Below, in pieces: positions 1 through 6,188 of a DNA stretch of 17,730 bases. This DNA is from Clostridia bacterium (GTDB lineage: Bacteria > Bacillota > Clostridia > Christensenellales > Aristaeellaceae): the NCBI GenBank assembly GCA_017458865.1, contig JAFSZW010000222.1, forward strand, positions 1-17,730. Reading direction: 5' to 3'. The stretch's first letter is position 1, and each line of letters begins with the position of its first letter. A model generated the notes under the pieces. That model searched no databases. It worked only from the letters and a program-made list of their open reading frames with translations, and was not told the origin of the DNA. Position numbers and translations under genes: made by a program.

Positions 1-72
1 AGGCTCCGGGCACTCGGTTTCTTCATCGTCCGGGATAGAATCTGTGTATTCCAGCTCTTTCTTCGGATCCAT
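1..72 (-). CDS. N-terminus of an unidentified protein (runs off the window)
   Basis: An open frame of 24 codons starts at ATG 72-70 and reads off the left edge without a stop. Its first residues are MDPKKELEYTDSIPDDEETE, a hydrophilic and acidic N-terminus with no signal peptide. The start is well supported by AGGAGG at 80-85, seven bases before the ATG. A terminator-like hairpin with a U-tract (94-154) lies just before the ribosome site. The gene is therefore either freshly promoted from a site not seen here or controlled by attenuation. Too little is visible to assign a family. Confidence 0.6.
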   Translation of the reverse strand, partial: MDPKKELEYTDSIPDDEETECPEP

Positions 73-93
73 GGCTTAACCTCCTGGTTAAAG

Positions 94-154
94 AGAAAAA
101 GGCCCTCCGCACCGCCACCCCAACGGGGAGTCAGGGATGGGGATTGGAGGGTCC
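94..154 (-). terminator. Terminator-like hairpin in front of the edge gene
   Basis: Read on the minus strand, GGACCCTCC (154-146) pairs with GGAGGGCC (108-101), giving eight pairs with one bulged A. A run of five T and further pyrimidines follows (100-94). A small inner hairpin, CCCC-GTT-GGGG, sits inside. It can end transcription arriving from the transposase remnant at 185-691. Because it sits only 9 bases before the AGGAGG of the next gene, it could equally be a leader attenuator. The T-box consensus is not present. Confidence 0.55.
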
Positions 155-184
155 GTCCTTACAAGCTGTCTCAGAACTACATGA

Positions 185-691
185 TTATTGCAACGCCGAG
201 TGCCGAAGCAATTTTCTTAAATAAAATCCTCTGCGAATCACATAACGAAGTGTTGACGCATCGCCTTGGATTTCCACATTGATTATGAGTTCAACAACAT
301 CGTTTTTAGTTCCAGGTACTTTAGCACGAAAACGAATGTCGTATTGAACTGTATGTTCTGTGATGCTGTTTGACTCAGAGTTCATCGTTTGAACATATTG
401 AGTCTTTGCTGGCCTGTCAGGCATATCCATATGAACAGCATGCTCCGAGATTTCCGGGACGCCAATAAAACAGTTCTTCATGATGTACTCGATGTCAAAC
501 TGCTTGAATTCCTCCACGCAAGACTTCAGAATCCATGCCAAGATAACGGTCAACGAAACCAGCCGTTTTGCTTCACTATCATATCGTGCGCCAAGATTCA
601 CCTGATCAATCAACTCAGCAATAAGCGTCTGTCTTGTAGCCAATTGCTCGCCTCTTTCCAAGGCCATCTGCGATGAGTGAATACACTCCAC
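185..691 (-). pseudogene. Truncated Rpn/PD-(D/E)XK nuclease family transposase
   Basis: The frame encodes 168 aa (GTG start at 691; Met9 is an alternative). It resembles the N-terminal half of the Rpn-type PD-(D/E)XK nuclease transposases common in Bacillota: a helical 'D-x-EAKRL...ILAWILKSCVEEF' segment, then the nuclease core with 'YDIRF' (about residues 116-120) and 'LIINVEIQ' (about 134-141). These would supply the D and E-x-Q active-site residues. Family members usually run to roughly 300 aa, whereas this one stops shortly after the core. The residues after E-x-Q (GDASTLRYVIRRGFYLRKLL) keep only a faint trace of the expected continuation. It is most likely a remnant without activity. The family assignment is by recall of conserved patterns, not by search. 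Confidence 0.6.
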
Positions 692-705
692 CTATCATAA
701 GTATG

Positions 706-734
706 GTTTTAAACCAGGAGTCCCCAAAAGTCAA
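706..734 (-). promoter_or_regulatory. Possible promoter of the transposase remnant
   Basis: Read on the minus strand, TTGACT (734-729) is followed after 17 bases by TAAAAC (711-706), a good -35 and a moderate -10. The predicted start of transcription would lie only a few bases before the GTG at 691. This would favour Met9 (near 665) as the true start or a near-leaderless transcript. Confidence 0.3.
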
Positions 735-860
735 GAGCCACAACGCTTTCGGGCTTTGAACTTTTCATGATATACGTGAATTTTTCTCAAAAACGAACTT
801 TTAGAGATAGGATTTTATTTGTTGTCACTCAGATGCCCTGAAATATAAGGATTTTGACGT

Positions 861-906
861 TTGACACCATAATTAAAATCTGGTAATAAATAGTTCGATA
901 CCGAAC
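861..906 (+). promoter_or_regulatory. Promoter with operator-like palindrome in the AT-rich block
   Basis: A consensus -35 TTGACA (861-866), 17-base spacer and -10 TAATAA (884-889) are present. Directly over the expected transcription start lies a perfect dyad, GTTCG-ATAC-CGAAC (893-906), well placed to be a repressor operator. It drives the broken small ORF at 929. The -10 matches the consensus only moderately. Confidence 0.4.
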
Positions 907-928
907 ATTTAATTTTGAGGTTTTAATT

Positions 929-1200
929 ATGGGCGTAGTGTTTAAAATTTGAAAGACATGCTCATTCCATTTTTGCTTTTCCAAATCAGTACGTTGGTTC
1001 TGTTTACGTTGTGACGATTGGTGATGATGGTAAGTGGCACAGGATCATTGAAAACTCCCATAAAAAAGGGAGACGAAAAACCATAGATGAAAGTGCAACA
1101 GAACCGATATACTAAGTCTAAAGGCAGACGTCCAAAAGGTAGCAAGGACTCAAAGCCGAGGAAGCCAAGATCGGATAAAGGCAAAAAAGAGGGGCAATAG
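929..1200 (+). pseudogene. Frame-broken small ORF, basic C-terminal tail
   Basis: ATG 929 has a ribosome site (TGAGG, 8-base spacing) and a promoter, but the frame stops after seven codons. Skipping one A in the AAAA run near 944 opens a frame reading FERHAHSIFAFPNQYVGSVY, then VVTIGDDGKWHRIIENS, then a stop near 1112. A second shift of one base there opens a Lys/Arg-rich tail containing KGRRPKGSKDSKPRKPR, ending at TAG 1198-1200. The restored product would be about 90 aa. I do not recognise the family. The basic tail resembles DNA-binding linkers of transposases, but that is only an impression. The consistent coding look across two frame breaks is why I call it a decayed gene. Confidence 0.35.
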
Positions 1201-1220
1201 AAGCGAATTAATAAACACGT

Positions 1221-1261
1221 TTCAGAAAGCCGAATTAAAACTATTAGTTCGGTTTTCTGAA
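1221..1261 (+). repeat. 14-bp hairpin after the broken ORF
   Basis: TTCAGAAAGCCGAA (1221-1234) pairs with TTCGGTTTTCTGAA (1248-1261) across a 13-base loop; all 14 positions pair if one G-U is allowed. There is no T-run after it in either direction, so it is a weak terminator candidate. It may be the end of a small mobile element. Confidence 0.4.
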
Positions 1262-1274
1262 GTATTCACGATAT

Positions 1275-1302
1275 ACAGAAACCAGCGGCTAATTGCCGCT
1301 GG
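1275..1302 (-). terminator. Terminator of the acetyltransferase gene
   Basis: CCAGCGGC (1282-1289) and GCCGCTGG (1295-1302) form a perfect 8-bp stem with a 5-base loop that straddles the stop codon of the GNAT gene. On the minus strand it is followed by TTTCTGT. The T-tract is short, so termination may be partial. Confidence 0.5.
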
Positions 1303-1876
1303 CTTTGATGTCGCTTTTCAGAATCGAGTAGAGACAGACATCTACATAGCGTCCTTTATTGTACAGCCGCTGCCGAAGAACGCCTTCCTTGCGCATCCCG
1401 CACTTTTCCATAACCCGGCCGGATGCCGGGTTTTCCGTTTCGTGCTGTGCCTCGATTCGGTTGATGTTCATGGAGGCAAAGGTGTACTGGATGACCCGAC
1501 TGAGGGCCTCGGTCATAAGGCCCTGATTCCATTTCCAGTGGGCCAGGGAATACCCGAGTTCCGTGCTGCGATTGCTGTCATCGTATGACATGTACCCGAT
1601 CGTTCCGATCAGATGATCGCTGGCACGGTCGATAATGCCCCAGCTGGAGGGTTCATCATTTTTGTACTGGCGAACCATGGACCGGCAGTAGGACTTGGCT
1701 TCCTTTATATCGGTCTGTGCCTGCCAGAGAACGTACCTGGCAACCTCGGGATCCCTGCTGTAGGCAAAGACATCTCTGGCATCAGAGGGACGGATGCGGC
1801 GCAGAATCAGGCGTTCAGTTTCGAGCTGCGGGAGGTAAAACAGGTTGGAGTGATAGAAGAACATAAGTGACCTCAT
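1289..1876 (-). CDS. GNAT family N-acetyltransferase (RimJ/RimL-like)
   Basis: This 195-aa protein has the Acetyltransf_3 layout. It opens with the strand 'LETERLILRRIRPSDARDVFAYSRDPEV', then 'WGIIDRASDHLIGTIGY'. The acetyl-CoA region follows, with 'ELGYSLAHWKWNQGLMTEAL' in place of the usual basic-x-x-G-x-G/A loop. The end has 'NINRIEA...N..S.RVMEKCGMRKEGVLRQ', typical of RimJ/RimL and related amino-group acetyltransferases. Such enzymes acetylate protein N-termini or small amines; the substrate here is unknown. The annotated ATG (1876) has no clear ribosome site. Met5 (1864) has GAGG six bases upstream and is the better start, giving 191 aa. The gene stands alone, divergent from the suf block, with its own TATAAT and a terminator over its stop codon. 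Confidence 0.85.
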   Translation of the reverse strand: MRSLMFFYHSNLFYLPQLETERLILRRIRPSDARDVFAYSRDPEVARYVLWQAQTDIKEAKSYCRSMVRQYKNDEPSSWGIIDRASDHLIGTIGYMSYDDSNRSTELGYSLAHWKWNQGLMTEALSRVIQYTFASMNINRIEAQHETENPASGRVMEKCGMRKEGVLRQRLYNKGRYVDVCLYSILKSDIKASGN

Positions 1877-1891
1877 CAGTTAAGATGCCTT

Positions 1892-1897
1892 ATTATA
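1892..1897 (-). promoter_or_regulatory. -10 element for the GNAT gene
   Basis: TATAAT is read on the minus strand at 1897-1892, about 15-25 bases before the start codons. The -35 region about 17 bases upstream (TGTTTT) is poor, so an activator or another start may be involved. Confidence 0.45.
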
Positions 1898-1922
1898 ACG
1901 CAAAACAATCGGAGAAAACAGG

Positions 1923-1958
1923 GAGATGCGCGAATTGATTGAACATTTCGCGCATCTC
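1923..1958. repeat. Perfect 12-bp inverted repeat between GNAT and suf promoters
   Basis: GAGATGCGCGAA (1923-1934) and TTCGCGCATCTC (1947-1958) are exact inverted copies with a 12-base loop. They lie just upstream of the -35 region of the GNAT promoter and about 57 bases before the -35 of the first suf promoter. No T-run follows on either strand, so an operator or structured leader is as likely as a terminator. Confidence 0.5.
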
Positions 1959-2014
1959 GCACATGGAGGTGGAAAACGGGGATTGCACAGGCGGGCAAAT
2001 CTTCCCCGCACATA

Positions 2015-2043
2015 TGGACAAGGGAAAACAGATTCAGTATAAT
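2015..2043 (+). promoter_or_regulatory. Housekeeping promoter P1 upstream of suf
   Basis: TGGACA (2015-2020), an exact 17-base spacer and TATAAT (2038-2043) make a near-consensus sigma-A promoter. The expected start is near 2050, leaving about 144 bases of leader before sufC. The FNR-type box at 2102-2115 would lie about 50-65 bases downstream of this start, so a bound regulator could block this promoter's transcripts. Confidence 0.5.
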
Positions 2044-2101
2044 TGGGCGCACGGGTTGCTCTGGCAGGAAACTGACTGCCGGTGAAAAAACTTTTCAAAA
2101 A

Positions 2102-2142
2102 TTGATTTGAATCAAAGTTTAACCTGAACTTTATGATATAAT
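2102..2142 (+). promoter_or_regulatory. FNR-type box and extended -10 promoter P2 for suf
   Basis: TTGAT-TTGA-ATCAA (2102-2115) is a perfect match to the FNR consensus TTGAT-N4-ATCAA. Downstream lies an extended -10, TGA-TATAAT (2134-2142), while the -35 position (2114-2119, AAAGTT) matches none of TTGACA. With a start at about 2149 the box is centred near -41, the classical class II activator position. The missing -35 also suggests an activator-dependent promoter. A second dyad, AAAGTT-N7-AACTTT (2114-2132), overlaps the spacer. The likely binder is the Crp/Fnr protein encoded at 3943-4644. Confidence 0.65.
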
Positions 2143-2193
2143 GACAGTGTCCGAAGGCGGAAAAGCCAATCAGGGACGAAAAGGATGAGATAA

Positions 2194-2919
2194 ATGCTGG
2201 AACTGAAACATGTATCCTACAACGCAAAAGATGATCTGAGCAAGGAGATTATCCGCGATATCAGCGTGACTGTCCCGGATGAACATCTGGTAGTGGTTAC
2301 CGGCCCAAACGGCGGCGGCAAGTCCACGCTTGCAAAGCTGATTGCCGGCATTGAAAAGCCGACGTCCGGACAGATTTTCCTGAACGGGGAGGACATTACC
2401 GACTGGGATATTACCACCAGGGCCCGTGCGGGTATCGGATTTTCCTTCCAGCAGCCGGTCCGTTTCAAGGGCATCCAGGTGCTGGACCTGATCCGTCTGG
2501 CAGCCGGAAAGCAGCTCTCTGCGGCTGCGGCCTGCAATTATCTGTCTGAGGTCGGTCTGTGTGCCAGAGACTATATTGACCGTGAGGTCAACAGCAGCCT
2601 TTCCGGCGGGGAACTCAAGCGTATTGAGATTGCGACGGTTCTGGCGAGGGCGACAAAGCTCTCCGTCTTTGACGAGCCGGAGGCCGGTATTGACCTGTGG
2701 AGTTTCCAGAACCTGATCCAGGTGTTCCAGCGCATGCGCGAGAACATCACGGGCAGCTCAATCCTGATTATTTCCCATCAGGAGCGGATTATGAACATCG
2801 CCGACGAGATCATCGTGATTAAGGACGGAAAGCTTGAGAAGCAGGGCAGACGCGAGGATATTCTGCCGGGGCTGATTGGTACGGCCTCTGCAGTGGCGGC
2901 CTGTTCCAAAGTGGGTTAA
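2194..2919 (+). CDS. sufC: SufC-type Fe-S cluster assembly ATPase
   Basis: This 241-aa cytoplasmic ABC-type ATPase would drive the SufB/D-type scaffold encoded next to it in building Fe-S clusters. It has Walker A GPNGGGKS (37-44), a Q-loop in FSFQQP (about 84-88), signature SLSGGE (135-140), Walker B LSVFDE (156-161) and the switch His195 (ISHQE). The LSGGE-K-R form of the signature and 'FDEPEAGID' are the SufC style, unlike transport ABC proteins, and no permease is nearby. The start ATG has AAGGATGAG upstream. The scaffold gene starts 37 bases after the stop. No cysteine desulfurase or SufU/SufE gene is present, so this fits the two-gene SUF-like minimal system (SmsC) known from anaerobes. 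Expression is probably controlled by P1/P2 and the FNR-type box. Confidence 0.9.
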   Translation: MLELKHVSYNAKDDLSKEIIRDISVTVPDEHLVVVTGPNGGGKSTLAKLIAGIEKPTSGQIFLNGEDITDWDITTRARAGIGFSFQQPVRFKGIQVLDLIRLAAGKQLSAAAACNYLSEVGLCARDYIDREVNSSLSGGELKRIEIATVLARATKLSVFDEPEAGIDLWSFQNLIQVFQRMRENITGSSILIISHQERIMNIADEIIVIKDGKLEKQGRREDILPGLIGTASAVAACSKVG

Positions 2920-2956
2920 TGCGGCTTTTGTCAGGCTTTATGGAGGAGGAGAGTCC

Positions 2957-3883
2957 ATGTTAAAACTGGATGAGATTCAGATGCGTCTGCTCAGGGAGGT
3001 TGCAGATCTCCACGAGATTCCCGAGGGCGCTTACAATATTCGTTCCAATTCCCAGGCGGCCGGGCGCAGGTCGACGGCTAACATTGAGATTACGCCCAAG
3101 GCCGAGGTCAGCGGAATCGATATCCGGATCAAGGCGGGGACGAAGAACGAGAGTGTGCACATCCCCGTCGTGATGACACAGACCGGCCTTAAGGAGGTCG
3201 TCTATAATGACTTCTACATCGGCGAGGATGCGGATGTCGTGATTGTTGCCGGCTGCGGCATCGACAACTGCGGCGGCGACGATTCCGAGCATGACGGCAT
3301 TCACCGGTTCTATCTCGAGAAGAATGCCAAAGTGCGGTATGTGGAAAAGCACTACGGTTCCGGTACGGGCAAGGGAAAGCGCATCCTGAACCCGGGCACC
3401 GAGGTGTACATGGCCGAGGGCAGCTCCATGGAGATGGAGATGGTGCAGATCAAGGGCGTGGATGATACGGACCGCAGGACGACAGCTGAGCTGGCAGCCA
3501 ATGCCAGGCTGGTGGTCCGCGAGCGGCTCATGACCCATGGAAACCAGCGTGCACTCAGCACGTATGATATTAAGCTAAACGGTGAGGGATCCAGCGCGGA
3601 TGTCGTTTCCCGTTCGGTTGCCAGAGAGAATTCCTACCAGCGCTTTGATGCCAAGATTGTCGGCAATGCCGCATGCAACGGTCATACGGAGTGCGATTCC
3701 ATCATCATGGACAACGGCAGAATTCTGGCGGTTCCGGGGCTTGAGGCCAATAATGTGGATGCGTCTCTGGTGCATGAGGCGGCTATCGGCAAGATTGCGG
3801 GCGACCAGATCATCAAGCTGATGACCCTCGGTCTGACCGAGCAGGAGGCCGAGGAGCAGATCATTAACGGATTCCTGAAATAA
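2957..3883 (+). CDS. SufB/SufD family Fe-S scaffold protein (SmsB-like)
   Basis: The product is 308 aa, starting at ATG 2957 behind a GGAGGAGGAG ribosome site; an open stretch further upstream in the same frame overlaps sufC and is not used. SufB and SufD are usually above 400 aa, so this is the short form. The central part is the repetitive beta-helix typical of the family. The C-terminus is diagnostic: GHTECDS (242-248), whose Cys246 matches the sulfur-receiving cysteine of E. coli SufB (Cys405), then HEAAIGKIAGDQ (273-284), then a helix ending IINGFLK. Cys100, Cys105 and Cys240 are other possible ligands. It probably works as a homodimer with SufC, replacing the SufB-SufD heterodimer. A hairpin terminator follows. 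Confidence 0.85.
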   Translation: MLKLDEIQMRLLREVADLHEIPEGAYNIRSNSQAAGRRSTANIEITPKAEVSGIDIRIKAGTKNESVHIPVVMTQTGLKEVVYNDFYIGEDADVVIVAGCGIDNCGGDDSEHDGIHRFYLEKNAKVRYVEKHYGSGTGKGKRILNPGTEVYMAEGSSMEMEMVQIKGVDDTDRRTTAELAANARLVVRERLMTHGNQRALSTYDIKLNGEGSSADVVSRSVARENSYQRFDAKIVGNAACNGHTECDSIIMDNGRILAVPGLEANNVDASLVHEAAIGKIAGDQIIKLMTLGLTEQEAEEQIINGFLK

Positions 3884-3888
3884 CAGAT

Positions 3889-3921
3889 CGCCTCATCCCA
3901 GGATGAGGCGTTTCATGTTTT
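3889..3921 (+). terminator. Terminator after the suf pair
   Basis: CGCCTCATC (3889-3897) pairs with GATGAGGCG (3902-3910) over a four-base loop, followed by TTTCATGTTTT. The T-tract is interrupted, so some read-through into the regulator gene 33 bases further on is possible. Confidence 0.6.
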
Positions 3922-3942
3922 GCAGGAGCAGAGGGAGGACAT

Positions 3943-4644
3943 ATGGAAGGGAGTAAGCTGCCGCCCAGGTGTCAGGGCTGCAGCATGTCCTGTCTTGAAA
4001 AGATAGAGTTTCTGTCCGGACTGACGGACAATACTGCTTTGGCGCTGATGGCCGAGGCGGAGCGAAGAAGCGCGCTGCAGGGCGAGACGCTTTTCAGGGA
4101 ATCGGAGCCGGTGCAGGCGGTCTATCTCATTCATTCCGGCAGCGTCAAACTGATGCGGTGGGACGGCGAAGGGCGCGAGCAGATTGTCGGCATATTCGGC
4201 CGCGGCGAGATTATCTGGGAAAGCATCTTCCTGGACGGCAGCCTTTACCCGTATACTGCCGTCTGTGTGACAGATGTGGACCTCTGCCGGATTCGCAGGG
4301 AAACGCTGCAAAAAGCGGTTGCTAAGACGGAGGTTGCCTGCGGCGTTATTGAGCTGCTCAGCAGAAAGCTGCATGATGCGAATGAACGGAACCGTCTGCT
4401 GGCGACGGTGGACCCGGAAAGCCGCCTGGCAGGTTTTCTGCTTTACCGCAGCAGTCATGAGGCCAGTGATACGGTGAATCTGCGCCTGGATGACATTGCG
4501 GGCAGCATCTGCCTGCGGCCTGAAACGGTCAGCAGAAAGATCCGTGCATTGGAAGATCAGAGACTGATCACAAAGGTCGGACAGAGTCGCATTCGCATCC
4601 TTGACCGCGTGCGGCTGATGGAGAAGTACGAGGGGACTGTCTGA
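3943..4644 (+). CDS. Crp/Fnr family regulator with FNR-like four-cysteine set
   Basis: This 233-aa regulator has three parts. Its N-terminal cysteine cluster is Cys10-x2-Cys13-x3-Cys17. A cyclic-nucleotide-binding-like beta-roll spans about 20-125. A C-terminal winged helix-turn-helix spans about 160-220. Cys115, in 'DLCRIRRETL', sits where E. coli FNR has Cys122 ('VCEIPFETL'), so all four [4Fe-4S] ligands of an FNR appear to be present. The recognition helix reads ETVSR (194-198), with Glu, Ser and Arg at the FNR positions 209, 212 and 213 that read TTGAT; CRP has Gly instead of the Ser. The start follows GGGAGG. Its position straight after sufCB and the TTGAT-N4-ATCAA box at the suf promoter point to oxygen- or Fe-S-dependent control of suf. 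No such box is visible before its own gene. Confidence 0.85.
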   Translation: MEGSKLPPRCQGCSMSCLEKIEFLSGLTDNTALALMAEAERRSALQGETLFRESEPVQAVYLIHSGSVKLMRWDGEGREQIVGIFGRGEIIWESIFLDGSLYPYTAVCVTDVDLCRIRRETLQKAVAKTEVACGVIELLSRKLHDANERNRLLATVDPESRLAGFLLYRSSHEASDTVNLRLDDIAGSICLRPETVSRKIRALEDQRLITKVGQSRIRILDRVRLMEKYEGTV

Positions 4645-4747
4645 GAAGATTTCAGGTCTGCAGGAGCATGCGGCAGAAAAGCAACAGGAAATGGCACCGT
4701 TCCGTCTGTGGATGGTGTGGAAAAGACTGAATGGAGGGCACAAGTCT

Positions 4748-5917
4748 ATGAACTATGCGGAGGAATCCAAACGGCTCCATGCGGAGTGGAAGGGAAAAAT
4801 CGAAGTTGTCTCGCGCGTTCCGGTGACCAATAAGGACGAGCTGTCGCTTGCCTATACGCCGGGTGTGGCAGCACCGTGTCTTGAGATTCAGAAGGATTAT
4901 ACGAAATCCTTTGACCTGACCAGACGCCATAATCTGGTGGCAGTCATTACGGATGGCACCGCGGTTCTGGGCCTCGGGGATATCGGGCCGGAGGCCGGTA
5001 TGCCGGTCATGGAGGGCAAGTGTGCCCTGTTCAAGGCATTTGGCGATGTGGATGCTTTCCCGATCTGCGTCCGGTCCAAGGATGTGGATGAAATCGTGAA
5101 TACCATCTATCTGATTTCAGGTTCATTCGGCGGCATTAACCTTGAGGATATTGCTGCGCCGAGGTGCTTCGAGATCGAACGCCGGCTGAAGGAAAAGTGC
5201 GACATTCCGGTGTTCCATGACGACCAGCATGGAACGGCCATAGTTGTCGGTGCGGCAATCCTCAATGCACTGCGCGTTGCCGGCAAGGAGATTGGCGAGG
5301 CAAAGGCGGTTATCAATGGTGCGGGCTCTGCAGGCATTGCCATTGGCAGGCATCTTTTGAATCTGGGCATCCGTCATCTTAAGATGGTGGACCGTTTCGG
5401 CATTCTGTGCGAGGGCATAGAGATGAATTCGGCGCAGGCAGAGATGGCTGCGGTGACGAACCCGGAGCGGATGAGCGGAACGCTTGCAGATGCCATGCGC
5501 GATGCGGATATCTTTATCGGCGTCAGTGCGCCGCATATCGTTACGCAGGATATGGTCAGGTCCATGGCAAAGCGTGCGATCGTGTTCCCGATGGCCAATC
5601 CGGTGCCGGAGATTGAGCCGGAGGAGGCAAAAGCGGCTGGTGCCCTGATTGTGGGAACCGGACGCAGTGATCATCCGAACCAGATCAACAATGTGCTCGC
5701 GTTCCCGGGCCTTTTCAGGGGCGCACTGGATGTGCGGGCGAGTGACATCAATGAAGAGATGAAGATGGCTGCCTCCTTTGCGCTGGCAGATCTGGCCCGC
5801 GAGGATGGCATCCGGGAGGATTATATCCTGCCGCTTGCCTTTGACAAGCGCGTCGGATCGGCTGTGGCTGCTGCGGTCGCCAAAGCGGCAAGGGATTCCG
5901 GTGTTGCCCGGCTCTGA
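4748..5917 (+). CDS. NAD(P)-dependent malic enzyme, short bacterial form
   Basis: The 389-aa product oxidatively decarboxylates malate to pyruvate, giving NAD(P)H. The start at 4748 follows GGAGGG (9-base spacing); an upstream in-frame ATG at 4691 lacks a site. Recognisable elements are YTPGVA with the catalytic Tyr36, GLGDIGPEAGMPVMEGK with Lys91, metal ligands in NLEDIAAP (Glu133, Asp134) and HDDQHGTA (Asp158/159), the Rossmann loop GAGSAG (191-196), FPMANPVPE (280-288) and GTGRSDHPNQINN (303-315). Length and motifs fit the roughly 400-aa forms such as B. subtilis YtsJ. Cofactor preference cannot be read safely. It lies 103 bases after the regulator on the same strand with no obvious terminator between, so it may be cotranscribed and part of an anaerobic central-metabolism response. 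Confidence 0.93.
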   Translation: MNYAEESKRLHAEWKGKIEVVSRVPVTNKDELSLAYTPGVAAPCLEIQKDYTKSFDLTRRHNLVAVITDGTAVLGLGDIGPEAGMPVMEGKCALFKAFGDVDAFPICVRSKDVDEIVNTIYLISGSFGGINLEDIAAPRCFEIERRLKEKCDIPVFHDDQHGTAIVVGAAILNALRVAGKEIGEAKAVINGAGSAGIAIGRHLLNLGIRHLKMVDRFGILCEGIEMNSAQAEMAAVTNPERMSGTLADAMRDADIFIGVSAPHIVTQDMVRSMAKRAIVFPMANPVPEIEPEEAKAAGALIVGTGRSDHPNQINNVLAFPGLFRGALDVRASDINEEMKMAASFALADLAREDGIREDYILPLAFDKRVGSAVAAAVAKAARDSGVARL

Positions 5918-6086
5918 CCATAGGCGGCTGTTGCCTGAATGCGCGCAGGGCATACCTGAAAGGGCGCATCTGATGTTAGAGGACTGAGTAGCCTGAACGG
6001 ACCGCCGGATGTCCGGGACCTGGATGCGGGCCCTTCCGGGGTCAGAGGTTGAAACATATCTGCCAATGGCAGGGAAAGGACTAATC

Positions 6087-6188
6087 ATGATCAATCCAGA
6101 GTACTTTCGGGCTCCCTATTTTGAATACTGCATGGACAGCGACGACTTTGATCTGCCGGAATATCCGATAATCTGGCAGACGGCATGA
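6087..6188 (+). CDS. 33-aa small ORF coupled to the next gene
   Basis: ATG 6087 follows AAGGA (about 8 bases) and encodes 33 aa, MINPEYFRAPYFEYCMDSDD onward, ending ...IIWQTA. It is acidic and aromatic-rich, with no signal or membrane segment. Its stop overlaps the start of the following gene as ATGA, the usual sign of translational coupling. It is either a real small partner protein, a leader peptide controlling the next gene, or the original N-terminus of that gene separated by a frame shift. I do not recognise it. Confidence 0.45.
   Translation: MINPEYFRAPYFEYCMDSDDFDLPEYPIIWQTA

Larger units (their letters stand above)
81..720. repeat. Imperfect inverted repeat bracketing the transposase remnant
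   Basis: CTCCTGGTTAAA at 81-92 and TTTAAACCAGGAG at 708-720 are inverted copies, 12 of 13 positions with one extra T. They enclose the hairpin and the truncated transposase. They could be terminal repeats of a decayed insertion sequence. However, the left copy also contains the ribosome site of the gene at 1-72, so chance similarity is possible. Confidence 0.25.

Noticed and set aside
94..180. T-box riboswitch suspected from GGGGTGGCGG near a terminator
   Set aside because: The NACCGCG part of the T-box is absent and the element falls inside the terminator loop; there is no room for a stem I, as the transposase remnant begins at once upstream.
2876..2956. Upstream in-frame extension of the SufB/D-like protein (MVRPLQWRP...)
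   Set aside because: It overlaps sufC in another frame and has no ribosome site, while ATG 2957 follows GGAGGAGGAG and begins a typical N-terminus.
3913..4743. 276-codon frame antisense to the Crp/Fnr gene
   Set aside because: Composition-driven shadow of a confidently identified gene; no family resemblance.
5123..6094. Long 323-codon open frame antisense to the malic enzyme
   Set aside because: It lies opposite a gene with clear family motifs, has no recognisable domain, and its His/Arg-rich composition is typical of the complement of a GC-rich coding strand.
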